19,871 nt of DNA, taken from positions 1-19,871 of the forward strand of contig JBKEDF010000074.1 of NCBI GenBank assembly GCA_047975325.1, in the 5' to 3' direction. Both the position numbers and the translations under genes were made by a program. Each line of letters begins with the position of its first letter. Position 1 is the stretch's first letter. Source of the DNA: JBKEDF01 sp047975325 (GTDB taxonomy: Bacteria; Pseudomonadota; Alphaproteobacteria; Rhodobacterales; Rhodobacteraceae). Shown here one piece after another: positions 6,897-15,285 of the stretch. The notes under the pieces are model-generated. The model was not told the origin of the DNA and made no database searches. It saw nothing but the letters and a program-made list of their open reading frames with translations.

Positions 6897-8297
6897 ATAG
6901 ACATCCTCATAGCGGATGATATCGTCCTCGCCCAGATAGGATCCGGTCTGGACCTCAATCAGGACCATCGGCACCTTGCCGGGGTTTTCCATCCGGTGCT
7001 TCGCGCCCAGCGGGATATAGACGGACTGGTTTTCGGTGACCAGCTGTACCTTGTCGTCCACCGTCACCTTCGCAGTGCCCTGCACCACGATCCAATGTTC
7101 GGCCCTGTGCACATGGCTTTGCAGCGAAAGTGCTGCCCCGGGATGGACATGGATGCGCTTGACCTGGAACCGGTCGGCCAGGACCAGCGTTTCGAACCAG
7201 CCCCAGGGCCGGTGATCGACAGGAAATTGCGTGGCCTGCTTGGCCTTGCGTGCCCTGAGCACCGAAACCGCCTGTTTCACGTTCTGGCTGTCGGAAAGAT
7301 CAGCCACCATCACCGCATCGCGCATGGCCACGGCGACCACGTTCTTCAGCCCGATCCCGACCAGTTCCTGTTCCGCACCTTCCGAACGCAGCAGGGAGTT
7401 TTCGCAATCCAGCGCCGTGGCATGATTGCTAAGCGCATTGCCCGCCCCATCCTTCGCCATTTCCTGCCAGACGGCTTCCCAGCTTCCCATGTCGGACCAG
7501 GCCCCGTCGAAACGGACCACGCTGATGTTGCGGGCCTTCTCCATCACTGCGTAATCGATGGATTCGGAAGGCACCCCGGCCCAGTGATCCGGATCAATTC
7601 GAGTGAAGGAAAGGTCCTTGGCCGCTGCCGCCACCGCATCGCGGACCGGCACCAGGATTTCCGGCGCATGGGTTTCATAGGCCGCGATCAGGGTGCGGGC
7701 CCGCGCCAGGAAGATCCCGGCATTCCACAGATGGCGCCCTTCGGACAGGAGCGTATCGGCCCGGGCCTGATCGGGCTTTTCGATGAAACGCGTCAGCCGG
7801 TTCACCCCATCATGGGTAGGTTCGCCAACTTCCAGCCAGCCATAGCCGGTTTCAGCCCGCGCGGGGGTGATACCGAAAGTCACGATCTGCCCTTCCGCCG
7901 CGGCGGCGGCCCCCAGCGTGACCGCCTGGCAAAAGGCGGCAGGATCCGGCACGGCATGATCGGAAGGCGCAAGCAGGATCATCGCCTCGGGGTCGCGTTC
8001 GGCGGCATAAAGGGCCGCGGCAATGGCGGCGGGGGCAGTATTGCGGCCCTCCGGTTCGATCAGGATCCCCATAGGGGCCAAGCCAATTGCATCCAGCTGT
8101 TCGGCCACGATAAAGCGGAAATCATTGGCCGTCACGATCAGGGGCGGGGCAAACCCTTCGCCGGAAAACCGCCGGGCCGAGGCCTGAAACAGGCTTTCCT
8201 CCCCCATCAGCGCAGTAAATTGCTTGGGATAACTCTGACGGGACAGGGGCCAAAGCCGGGTGCCGGAGCCACCGCAGAGCAGAATGGGGGTAATCAT
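6885..8297 (-). CDS. manC: Mannose-1-phosphate guanylyltransferase / mannose-6-phosphate isomerase
   Basis: This bifunctional 470-aa enzyme (ManC/AlgA type) makes GDP-mannose from mannose 1-phosphate and GTP, and its C-terminal part can isomerise fructose 6-phosphate and mannose 6-phosphate. The pyrophosphorylase signature CGGSGTRLWPLSR..PKQF is at residues 8-27, FIEKPDQA lies in the middle, and the C-terminal type II isomerase cupin starts near RPWGWFETL (363) and contains QSHVHRAEHWIVVQGTAKV (about 393-411) with its metal-binding His residues. The start at 8297 has AGGA seven bases upstream. The 92-bp gap to galE carries a promoter candidate, so manC may have its own transcript. With the phosphomannomutase-type enzyme at 18264 it completes a GDP-mannose route. 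Confidence 0.95.
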   Translation of the reverse strand: MITPILLCGGSGTRLWPLSRQSYPKQFTALMGEESLFQASARRFSGEGFAPPLIVTANDFRFIVAEQLDAIGLAPMGILIEPEGRNTAPAAIAAALYAAERDPEAMILLAPSDHAVPDPAAFCQAVTLGAAAAAEGQIVTFGITPARAETGYGWLEVGEPTHDGVNRLTRFIEKPDQARADTLLSEGRHLWNAGIFLARARTLIAAYETHAPEILVPVRDAVAAAAKDLSFTRIDPDHWAGVPSESIDYAVMEKARNISVVRFDGAWSDMGSWEAVWQEMAKDGAGNALSNHATALDCENSLLRSEGAEQELVGIGLKNVVAVAMRDAVMVADLSDSQNVKQAVSVLRARKAKQATQFPVDHRPWGWFETLVLADRFQVKRIHVHPGAALSLQSHVHRAEHWIVVQGTAKVTVDDKVQLVTENQSVYIPLGAKHRMENPGKVPMVLIEVQTGSYLGEDDIIRYEDVYARS

Positions 8298-8346
8298 ACG
8301 TTTATCCTATACTTTTTTAACAAATGCGGGCGATATCATCCCGGCC

Positions 8347-8375
8347 ATGATCCTTGCCGCACCGGGATCCGTCAA
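8347..8375 (-). promoter_or_regulatory. Candidate promoter of manC
   Basis: On the minus strand TTGACG (8375-8370) is followed after 17 bases by GATCAT (8352-8347), matching the sigma-70 consensus at five and four of six positions. It would start RNA about 40-45 nt before the manC ATG, ahead of a short AT-rich leader and its AGGA ribosome binding site. No experimental support. Confidence 0.35.
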
Positions 8376-8389
8376 GGGTGTCCGGGGGG

Positions 8390-9406
8390 TCAGGTACCAT
8401 AGCCATGCGGATTCATCTGCTGCCAGCGCCAGTGATCGGCCAGCATCTCCTCCAGCCCGAACCGGGCCTGCCAGCCCAGATCGGCCCGGGCCCGGGCCGG
8501 ATCGGCCCAGCATTGGGCCAGATCTCCGGGGCGGCGGGGGGCGATTTCATAGGGCAGATCATATCCGGCAATCCGGCCAAAGGCGGCCAGGATCTCGGCC
8601 ACGGAAGCACCCCTTCCGGTGCCGAGATTCCAGATCTGTGCGCCGCAGCGCCCCATGATATGTTTCAGCGCGGCCAGATGGCCCTCGGCCAGATCCATGA
8701 CATGGATGTAATCGCGGATCCCGGTGCCATCCCGGGTCGGGTAATCATCGCCAAAAACCGAAACCTGCTTGCGTTGGCCCGCTGCGACCTGGGCCACGAA
8801 GGGGATCAGGTTGGCGGGTGGCCCGTTCGGGGCCTCGCCGATCTGGCCGCTGGGGTGGGCGCCTGCGGGGTTGAAATAGCGCAGGATCGCAACGGAAAGG
8901 GCCGGATTGGCTGCGGCCATATCCTCCAGCGCCTGTTCGACCATCCGTTTGGAGCGGCCATAGGGGCTGGCCGCCGGGGCAAGGGGGCTTTCCTCGGTCA
9001 CCGGCATCTGTGCCTGTTCGCCGTAAACGGCGGCGGTGGAACTGAAGACCAGTCGGGAGGTGCCATGGCGCCGCATGGCACGGACCAGCGCCAATGTGCC
9101 GCTGAAATTGCAATCGTAATATCGCAGGGGTTCCGCCACGCTTTCGGATACGGATTTCAGGCCGGCGAAATGCATCACCGCCTCGAACCCGCCTGAGGCG
9201 AAGGCCCGCTCCAGCAGGGCCTCATCGCGGATATCGCCTTGCAGCAGCGGTGCCGGGCGACCCGTCAGTGCCGCCACCCGTTCCAGGGCCACGGGGGATC
9301 CGGTTTCCAGGGAATCGAGCACGGTAACGTCATGCCCGGCCTCCAGCAGCTGCAACAGCACATGGGAACCGATATAGCCGGCCCCGCCGGTCAGCAGCAG
9401 TTTCAT
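8390..9406 (-). CDS. galE: UDP-glucose 4-epimerase
   Basis: The enzyme interconverts UDP-glucose and UDP-galactose with bound NAD+, supplying galactose for polysaccharide. The 338-aa product is an extended short-chain dehydrogenase: TGGAGYIGS at 6-14 binds NAD, the catalytic triad is Ser122-Ser123-Thr124 (FSSTAAVYGE), Tyr149 and Lys153 (SPYGRSK), and NFSGT and DYIHVMDLA are present. The start at 9406 is well placed after AGGGAGA on the minus strand. It lies 14 bp after the stop of the repeat-containing protein gene and so is probably in its operon. UDP-sugar specificity beyond Glc/Gal cannot be told from sequence alone. Confidence 0.94.
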   Translation of the reverse strand: MKLLLTGGAGYIGSHVLLQLLEAGHDVTVLDSLETGSPVALERVAALTGRPAPLLQGDIRDEALLERAFASGGFEAVMHFAGLKSVSESVAEPLRYYDCNFSGTLALVRAMRRHGTSRLVFSSTAAVYGEQAQMPVTEESPLAPAASPYGRSKRMVEQALEDMAAANPALSVAILRYFNPAGAHPSGQIGEAPNGPPANLIPFVAQVAAGQRKQVSVFGDDYPTRDGTGIRDYIHVMDLAEGHLAALKHIMGRCGAQIWNLGTGRGASVAEILAAFGRIAGYDLPYEIAPRRPGDLAQCWADPARARADLGWQARFGLEEMLADHWRWQQMNPHGYGT

Positions 9407-9420
9407 GCCTGTTCTCCCTG

Positions 9421-10623
9421 TCAGTTCAAAACCACGGGCGCATCGGCGGGCAGGATCCTGTCGAACAGGGCCTCCAGCCGCGACAGAAGCGGAAAGCGCG
9501 AGACGTCCCCGGGGGCAATCAGGACGGTCCGGATCCCCTTGGCACGGGCACGTTCCAGCATCGTGGCCAGTTCCACCGTGGCGGCGGGATCGCGCAGCGT
9601 CAGGGCATGTTCCCAGCCGAAATGGCCCGCCAGCGCCTCGGCCTCGATCAGCAGATAGCCGGGGCGCTGCGCTGTCCAGTCACGATCGTAGCGATCAAAA
9701 GGCAGGGCAGCATCGATGGCCCTGTCCCCAAGTTCCCTGGCGATGCGGGGTCCGAAAATTCCCAGGACACGGGCGCAGGCGCGGGCCATCTCATCCTTGA
9801 TTCTGCTGCCCTGGGCGGGCATTTCCAGATTGCGCCGCAGCATGTCCTGCACCCCTTCCGGCCCGGACGGCAGATCCGCCATTGCCATCTGCGCATCGGC
9901 CACGACGGGAAGCGAGGCCAGCGCCGGCTTGCCCCCGTAAAGCCCGGGATGGAGGGTGAGTTCCAGAAAACCTGCCGTCGCGGGCGGGGTGACGCCCAGA
10001 ACCGTGCGGCCGGGCAGTCCCGCCGCACCGCCCGCCAGGGGGATGGGGCCGGTTTCCGCCGCATCGCCCTCCGATCCGGCCAGTTCTGTCCCCTGATCAT
10101 CAAGAAACCGCAGCCGGGCCAGAAAGGCCTTTTCGCCGCCGGGTTTGCCATTGGCGGTCAGGATGGTGAATTCCTGTCGGCCCGCGCCTTTCTTCAGGGC
10201 CAGGCGCAGGCGCGGGGGATCCTGCTGCGACCCTGCACCTTGCCGCGCGATGCGCCCTCCGGTCAGGACCGGTTCGGCAACCAGAAGTGGTCGGAAGGCG
10301 AAGGCGCCGGGGCGCAGTTCGATTTCCATGACAGCCGCCCCTTCGGGTGCCTTCCATCCCCAGGCGGTCATGGCGGGTGCTTCCATCGTGCCCCCCGCGA
10401 CGGGAAAGCCCGAAATCCCATGCCGGATTTCGGGAAATCCGGCATGGGGCGGCAGGATCAACGCCCCCGTGGCATCGCGGAAATGGACAAGCGCGGCAAA
10501 GGCCCCCGGCCCGCCTTCCACGCCATTGGCCAGCGCCAGCGCCAGCGCGCCCTCGCCTTGTGGCAGATCCAGCCGGAACCGGCGCAGTGCACCGATCACT
10601 TCGGGTTTTTGCAGGCTGATCAC
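9421..10623 (-). CDS. Unrecognised protein: internal repeat plus half of a GT-B-like fold
   Basis: No named family was recognised. With the GTG start at 10623 the protein is 400 aa. Two similar stretches of about 105 residues follow one another: about 16-118 (RFRLDLPQGEG...AFAALVHFRDATG...MEIELRPGAF) and about 138-241 (RLRLALKKGAG...AFLARLRFLDDQG...LELTLHPGLY), probably beta-sandwich units. The C-terminal part (about 245-400) has RPGYLLIEAEALAG and ARAKGIRTVLIAPGDVSRFPLL, resembling the N-terminal Rossmann half of CgeB-like glycosyltransferases, but the donor-binding second half is absent because galE begins 14 bp later. No signal peptide or membrane segment is evident. GTG 10623 is chosen because AAAGGA lies ten bases upstream; the frame extends to 10683, but there it crosses an inverted repeat and lacks a ribosome binding site. 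A role in polysaccharide assembly is inferred from context only. Confidence 0.65.
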   Translation of the reverse strand: MISLQKPEVIGALRRFRLDLPQGEGALALALANGVEGGPGAFAALVHFRDATGALILPPHAGFPEIRHGISGFPVAGGTMEAPAMTAWGWKAPEGAAVMEIELRPGAFAFRPLLVAEPVLTGGRIARQGAGSQQDPPRLRLALKKGAGRQEFTILTANGKPGGEKAFLARLRFLDDQGTELAGSEGDAAETGPIPLAGGAAGLPGRTVLGVTPPATAGFLELTLHPGLYGGKPALASLPVVADAQMAMADLPSGPEGVQDMLRRNLEMPAQGSRIKDEMARACARVLGIFGPRIARELGDRAIDAALPFDRYDRDWTAQRPGYLLIEAEALAGHFGWEHALTLRDPAATVELATMLERARAKGIRTVLIAPGDVSRFPLLSRLEALFDRILPADAPVVLN

Positions 10624-10650
10624 GCGTCCCCGGTCCTTTCCTGTGCAGTC

Positions 10651-10678
10651 CCCTTTCGAAAGCCCCATTCCGAAAGGG
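10651..10678. repeat. Inverted repeat upstream of the repeat-containing protein
   Basis: CCCTTTCG (10651-10658) and CGAAAGGG (10671-10678) form a perfect 8-bp inverted repeat with a 12-base loop. It lies in the leader or operator region of the leftward gene starting at 10623 and supports that start over 10683. It could be a protein-binding site or an RNA hairpin in the leader. Confidence 0.5.
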
Positions 10679-10777
10679 AGCACCGCTTATTACCTGTGTC
10701 TATCCGTTCCAGTGTTAAAGCGGAAACAGATACATGCAATGGCCATCTTTCTTAATGATGAACCCTTCAGGACTGAA

Positions 10778-10807
10778 TTGAAACTTCCGGCCGCCGGTCG
10801 GTAATTT
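10778..10807 (+). promoter_or_regulatory. Candidate promoter for the double glycosyltransferase gene
   Basis: TTGAAA (10778-10783) and TAATTT (10802-10807) are 18 bases apart in the divergent gap 10624-10924. The -35 match is good and the -10 match poor, so this is a weak candidate. The gap must drive both flanking groups; nothing convincing was found for the leftward one. Confidence 0.25.
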
Positions 10808-10924
10808 GCTGATCCGGCCCGAAATTCCGGTATGGAGGCTTCAACGGCTCCGCGAAACGCGATAAACCGGCACCGGGGCAAAAAGGGATATTGCAGGCCG
10901 GATGAATAAAAACAAGAGTTTCCG

Positions 10925-13120
10925 ATGCACATTCTGATCTATGCGAATGTCGGCCTCAACCTGATCGATGGATCCACCATCTGGGTGCAGAGCCTTGCCG
11001 AAATCCTGGCTGCAGAACCCGGATGCGTGGTTACGGTGCTGAGCCGCGATATCCCCGAGGATCGCGGGACCTGCCCGGCCCTGCGCGCCATGGCCGGGGT
11101 TCGGCTGCGCGCGGCAGCGGAATTTCCCGATATCCTTGACGCCTATCCAGAACCGGGCGATGCCCGCGCCATCAGCCAGATCATTGCGCGGATCGCCGAG
11201 GAGGAGGGGCTTGACCGAATCCTGATCCGCGCGCCCGATGTCGCACTCCATCTGGCCCGGAACGAAGCGCTGCGGCACAGGCTCTGGGCCTATGTGCTGC
11301 AAAGCCCCGAACTTCTGGCCCAATCCGATCACGCCGAAATGGCGGAACTGGCCGAACATGCGGGCGGGTTGATCGTGCAGTCGGATGCGCAGCGCGGGCT
11401 TCTGGAGGCGGTCCTGCCTGCCGCGGCCAACAAGACCTCGATCCTGCCGCCGATGGTGAAACCGGTCGCCGCCGGCGCACAGGATCTTTCGGACCTGCCC
11501 GAAGGGCCGGGGGTGCGTTTCGTCTATTCGGGCAAATATTCCGCTACCTGGAATGTCGAGGCGTTTTTCGACGTGCCTGCCTCCTGCCGTGCGGCGGGCG
11601 TGCAGGCGCGCGTGACCATGATTGGCGACAAGGTGCATAATGAACCCGGTGATCGCGGGTTTCGCGCCCGGATCCTGAAGAAATTCACCACCACCCCAGG
11701 CGTGACATGGCTGGGTGCAATGGGGCGGGATGCGGCCATTGCGGTGGCGGCGCATCATGATCTGGGCCTGTGCTGGCGCAGCGATGCGCTGAATGATTCC
11801 CTTGAGATCTCGACGAAATTTCTGGAATTCGCAAGCCAGGGCGTGCCTGCCGTGGTCAATCGCACCGCCGCCTATGAGACGCTTCTGGGCAAGGATTACC
11901 CCTATTTCGCCACCTCAATGGAGGATGTCGTGGCCGCAGCGAAAACCGTGACTGCTGATCCCGCCCGTCATGAACGCATCCGCGCACGGATGCGCGATCT
12001 GGCCGGGGGGTTCACCTATGAGGCCGCGGGGCGCCGCCTGCACCATGCGCTGCGGTTCAATCAGGTCGCGCGCGCCTTGCCGCAGGGGGAACGTATCCGC
12101 CTGCTTGTCGCCTCGCATGATCTGAAATTCCTGACCCTTGCGCTGCGCTGGCTGGAGGAAAGCCGCCGCTACAGGATTGCCCATGATCGCTGGCAAAGTA
12201 CCAACAAGCATGATCCGGGTATAAGCCAGGCCCTGCTGGCGGATGCGGATGCAATCTTCTGTGAATTCTGCGCCGGCCAGGCGGGTTGGTACAGCCGCAA
12301 CAAGCGCCCCGACCAAAAGCTTTTCATCCGGTTGCACCGGTTCGAGGCCTTCACCGACATGCCGCGCAGGGTTGATATCGGGGCTGTGGACGGGGTTATC
12401 GTGGTCAGCGATTACCTGCGCGATTATTGTGTGCGGGAATTCGGTTGGCCTGCGGAAAAGCTGGTAGTCCTGCCGCAATATTGCATTGCCGAACAGTTCG
12501 ACCGGCCCAAGCATCCCGGGGCGGAACGGACCCTGGGGCTGGTGGGAATCAACGAGTTTCGCAAACGTCCCGACCGCGCGCTGGAGATCCTGCGCCTGTT
12601 ACACCGTGAGCATCCCGATTTCCGGCTGCGAATTCGATCCGTCATGCCCTGGGATCTTCCCTGGCTCTGGAACAAGCCCGAGGAAAAGCGACGCTATCTG
12701 GCGTTTTTCGCGGCACTGGAGGCGGATACGGATCTGCGCCAGGCGGTGATCTTCGATCGTCCCGGCGCAAATATGGCCGAATGGATGCGCAATATCGGGT
12801 TCCTGCTATCGACCAGCGAAAGCGAAGGGTGCCATACCGTGGTGGCGGAGGGGCTTTGTTCAGGTGCGATGCCGGCGGTGATCAACTGGGACGGCGCGCG
12901 GTCGATCTATGGCGAATATGTGCATGACACGGTAGAGGAGATGGCCGCCGCCATCGCAAGGGCTGCAAAAGCTCCGATGGGGGCGGAGGCCAGGACCCGG
13001 ATGCAGGATGAGGCGCGGGCGCATTTCGATATCGGCCGCACCGTTGAACAGCTTGATCGCTGGTTTTCGGGGGCTGCGCCCAGCCGTGATGCCATCCTGC
13101 GCGGGGGGATACCATCATGA
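10925..13120 (+). CDS. Two-module GT-B glycosyltransferase
   Basis: The 731-aa protein carries two glycosyltransferase units of the GT4/GT1 type in tandem. Unit 1 (about 1-375) opens with MHILIYANVGLNLIDGSTIWVQSL and has a C-terminal half with VRFVYSGKYSATWNVEAFF, a TWLGAMGRDA stretch and an EISTKFLEFASQGVPAVV donor-site motif. Unit 2 (about 390-710) opens with IRLLVASHDLKF, has FIRLHRFEAFTD and VVSDYLRDYCV in the middle, GLVGINEFRKRPDRALEIL at the start of the second half, and STSESEGCHTVVAEGLCSGAMPAVI as the EX7E-like motif. It probably adds two sugars or makes a repeat disaccharide in the cytoplasm; donors are unknown. ATG 10925 follows AAGAG six bases upstream. The downstream methyltransferase-like gene overlaps its stop by ATGA. 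No membrane segments are obvious. Confidence 0.8.
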   Translation: MHILIYANVGLNLIDGSTIWVQSLAEILAAEPGCVVTVLSRDIPEDRGTCPALRAMAGVRLRAAAEFPDILDAYPEPGDARAISQIIARIAEEEGLDRILIRAPDVALHLARNEALRHRLWAYVLQSPELLAQSDHAEMAELAEHAGGLIVQSDAQRGLLEAVLPAAANKTSILPPMVKPVAAGAQDLSDLPEGPGVRFVYSGKYSATWNVEAFFDVPASCRAAGVQARVTMIGDKVHNEPGDRGFRARILKKFTTTPGVTWLGAMGRDAAIAVAAHHDLGLCWRSDALNDSLEISTKFLEFASQGVPAVVNRTAAYETLLGKDYPYFATSMEDVVAAAKTVTADPARHERIRARMRDLAGGFTYEAAGRRLHHALRFNQVARALPQGERIRLLVASHDLKFLTLALRWLEESRRYRIAHDRWQSTNKHDPGISQALLADADAIFCEFCAGQAGWYSRNKRPDQKLFIRLHRFEAFTDMPRRVDIGAVDGVIVVSDYLRDYCVREFGWPAEKLVVLPQYCIAEQFDRPKHPGAERTLGLVGINEFRKRPDRALEILRLLHREHPDFRLRIRSVMPWDLPWLWNKPEEKRRYLAFFAALEADTDLRQAVIFDRPGANMAEWMRNIGFLLSTSESEGCHTVVAEGLCSGAMPAVINWDGARSIYGEYVHDTVEEMAAAIARAAKAPMGAEARTRMQDEARAHFDIGRTVEQLDRWFSGAAPSRDAILRGGIPS

Positions 13121-13884
13121 CCGGTCCGATCCGCAATCTGGGGCGCAGGATTTTCAACAGGCTGCTTTTACGCAACCTGGTCTATGAAACCCGCAATGAT
13201 GTTGCCCTGCTGCGCGATGAGGTTGCGCGGCTTGGACGTCATGTGCGCAATACCGATCTCAGGGTGCAGCGCCTGCCCGGACAAATAACAAACCTGACCA
13301 GCCAACAGAGCGAGGCCCTGGCCGATCAGGCACTGGAACACCGCATCGCGTTGCAACGCGCGCTGGAAGGCCGGGATCCCGGCGGGCAGGCCACGGCCGG
13401 GCTGATCGGGCTGATGGGACGGCTCCTGGAGCTGCCTGCGCCCCGGCCGGAGGTGCTGTCGGCCCTTCATGCCGAAATCCGCGCGCGACGTCCCGAAACG
13501 GTGGTGGAATGGGGGCTCGGGCTGTCCTCGCTGCTGATCGTGGAGGCGCTTGGGAATAATGGCGAAGGGTGCTTGCTGGGCTTTGACGACAGGCCCGGCC
13601 GGGTGGCGGCCCTGCGCAGGGGGCTGGAACAGGCAGGCCTGCAGGATCAGGCCAGGCTCTGCGAGGACTGTGCCGATCCCGGGGCAATCCCGGGGCAGAT
13701 CGATCTGCTGGTTCTGGACAGGACACCGGAGGCGGCCCTGTGGTCTGCGCTTTTATCGCGGCTGGCACCGGGCGGGGGGATCCTTTTGCATGGACCGGCC
13801 CTGAAGGAAGTGGCGCTGGATGAAACCCCCCTGCATCCCGGGCTGCGTGGGCGGGATTTCGTGATCCTGACCAACCCCGTCTGA
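13117..13884 (+). CDS. Coiled-coil protein with methyltransferase-like domain
   Basis: The 255-aa product has a basic N-terminus (1-20), a probable coiled coil of charged heptads (about 24-85, ETRNDVALLRDEVARLG onwards) and a Rossmann-like domain at about 110-255. In the latter, VVEWGLGLSSLLIVEAL (129-145) resembles the SAM loop, GFDDRPGRVAALRRGLEQAGL (155-175) the acidic motif II region, and QIDLLVLDRTPE (194-205) motif IV; a LAPGGGILL strand follows. A methyltransferase acting on the glycan, or a partner holding the glycosyltransferase, is inferred. The 4-nt ATGA overlap with the glycosyltransferase gene points to coupled synthesis and a shared complex or step. No specific family is recognised. 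Confidence 0.65.
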   Translation: MTGPIRNLGRRIFNRLLLRNLVYETRNDVALLRDEVARLGRHVRNTDLRVQRLPGQITNLTSQQSEALADQALEHRIALQRALEGRDPGGQATAGLIGLMGRLLELPAPRPEVLSALHAEIRARRPETVVEWGLGLSSLLIVEALGNNGEGCLLGFDDRPGRVAALRRGLEQAGLQDQARLCEDCADPGAIPGQIDLLVLDRTPEAALWSALLSRLAPGGGILLHGPALKEVALDETPLHPGLRGRDFVILTNPV

Positions 13885-13938
13885 TCACGCCCATGAAGGC
13901 ACGGGCCGGGCCCCGTTGCGTGAATCGCCCGGGGGGCG
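13885..13938 (+). terminator. Possible GC-rich hairpins after the methyltransferase-like gene
   Basis: Straight after the stop codon TCACGC (13885-13890) can pair with GCGTGA (13918-13923), enclosing ACGGG/CCCGT (13901-13905 and 13912-13916). A second perfect hairpin, CGCCC-GGG-GGGCG, lies at 13926-13938. There is no T tract, so factor-independent termination is doubtful; this could attenuate expression of the next gene. Confidence 0.3.
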
Positions 13939-14007
13939 GACGCCGGGGTCAGGGAATTTCAGGATCTCCGTTCCTAAGTTCTGCCACCATCCATTCAAGA
14001 GGTTCCC

Positions 14008-15258
14008 ATGCCCATTGATGCCTCGGCGGTTCTCGGGCTGCCCTATATCCAGCCTTCCCAGGCACAGAAACATGTCACCCATAATGAGGCCCTGCGGCTG
14101 CTGGATCTGCTGGTGCAGATGACGGTGTTCAGCCGCAGCCAGACCGCCCCGCCCGGGGCTGCCGAGCCAGGCGCACGTTATCTGGTGCCTGCCTCCCCGG
14201 GCGGGGATTTCGCGGGGCAAGAGGGCCGGATCGCCGTGCTGGAGGAAACTGGCTGGAGCTTCCTTGCACCGCAGCCCGGCTGGCGCGCCCATATCCTGGA
14301 TGAGGCGGCCGATGTGATCTTCGATGGAAGCATCTGGACCGGCGAGAGCGAGCGCTTTCATCAGGTGGCAGGGCTGGGGATCATGACTGTAGCGGATGAA
14401 ACCAACCGCCTTGCCGTGGCCGGCCCCGCCAGCCTGCTAACCCATGCGGGTGCGGGCCATCAGCTCAAGATCAACAAGGCAGCCTCCGGCGATACGGCCA
14501 GCCTGCTGTTTCAGACCGGCTGGTCGGGCCGTGCGGAAATGGGCACGGCCGGATCGGATGATTTCGAAATCAAGACCAGCGCCGATGGCACGACCTTCTT
14601 CACCGCGTTTCAGGCCCGTGGGACAGATGGCAAGGCCCTGTTTCCGGCCGGGTTGCAGGCGGGTTCAGGGTCGGGCGCGGCACCGGGCATTGCCTTTTCA
14701 GCCGATCCGGGCACCGGGATTTCACGCCCGGGCAACGGGCAGATGGGGTTTTCCACCGCAGGGGCGCGGCGGATGCGGCTCAGCAGTGCCACGCTGGAGG
14801 TGAATGTCCCCCTGACCGGCAGCGCCGTAACCGCTGATGCCGCCGATGATACCGCAGGGCGGTTGTTGCGCGTGGGGGCGGGTCCGGGGCAGCTTGATCC
14901 GGGGCTTTATCATCGGGACAACCTGTTGGGCGGGGTCAGCCAGTCGGCGGGGGTACCGACCGGCGCGGTGATCGAAAGCGGCGGGAATGCCGATGGAAGC
15001 TATATCCGCCTTGCCGATGGCACGCAGATCTGCACCCATGTGATGATCGCCGCCAGTGATACGGCCAGCATCTGGAATTTCCCTGCGGATTTCGCCGGTC
15101 CGCCCAATGTGACCGGCACCGCAATTGCCCCCGTCCTTGCGGGGGTCTGCCTGGAGGCTGCCCCATCGGCGATGGCGGTTGGCTTCAGCACCCGTGACAA
15201 GGATGATGCCCGCCGCGCAGATCCTTGCCACCTGCAGGCCATCGGACGCTGGTTCTGA
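14008..15258 (+). CDS. DUF2793 tail-fibre-like protein
   Basis: The 416-aa product begins with the hallmark of DUF2793, LPYIQPSQAQKHVTHNEALRLLDLLVQ (about 10-36), followed by a beta-rich domain (SRSQTAPPGAAEPGARYLV, EGRIAVLEETGWSFLAP, GSIWTG) ending near 115. The middle is rich in Gly, Ala and Thr with beta-helix-like spacing (GLQAGSGSG, FSTAGARRMRLSS), and the C-terminal part (VIESGGNADGSYIRLADGTQICTH, 326-349) resembles the end of phage tail-fibre or collar proteins. No signal peptide is seen. Such proteins occur in phage and phage-like regions and also singly in Rhodobacterales genomes; the function is unknown. AGAGG five bases before ATG 14008 supports the start. It follows the glycosyltransferase/methyltransferase pair after 123 bp and is closed by a strong terminator. 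Confidence 0.8.
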   Translation: MPIDASAVLGLPYIQPSQAQKHVTHNEALRLLDLLVQMTVFSRSQTAPPGAAEPGARYLVPASPGGDFAGQEGRIAVLEETGWSFLAPQPGWRAHILDEAADVIFDGSIWTGESERFHQVAGLGIMTVADETNRLAVAGPASLLTHAGAGHQLKINKAASGDTASLLFQTGWSGRAEMGTAGSDDFEIKTSADGTTFFTAFQARGTDGKALFPAGLQAGSGSGAAPGIAFSADPGTGISRPGNGQMGFSTAGARRMRLSSATLEVNVPLTGSAVTADAADDTAGRLLRVGAGPGQLDPGLYHRDNLLGGVSQSAGVPTGAVIESGGNADGSYIRLADGTQICTHVMIAASDTASIWNFPADFAGPPNVTGTAIAPVLAGVCLEAAPSAMAVGFSTRDKDDARRADPCHLQAIGRWF

Positions 15259-15285
15259 CACCGTCGCAATTGTTGCGGAATCTTG

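Noticed and set aside
6858..8402. Long plus-strand open frame opposite manC (514 aa)
   Set aside because: Antisense shadow; composition rich in His, Gly and Arg and no domain, while manC is certain.
9607..10755. Plus-strand open frame of 382 aa opposite the repeat-containing protein
   Set aside because: The minus-strand frame has internal repeats, a ribosome binding site and operon spacing to galE; this one has none.
15265..15277. Small CGCAA-TTG-TTGCG hairpin after the DUF2793 gene
   Set aside because: Too short and lacking a T tract; the real terminator is just downstream.
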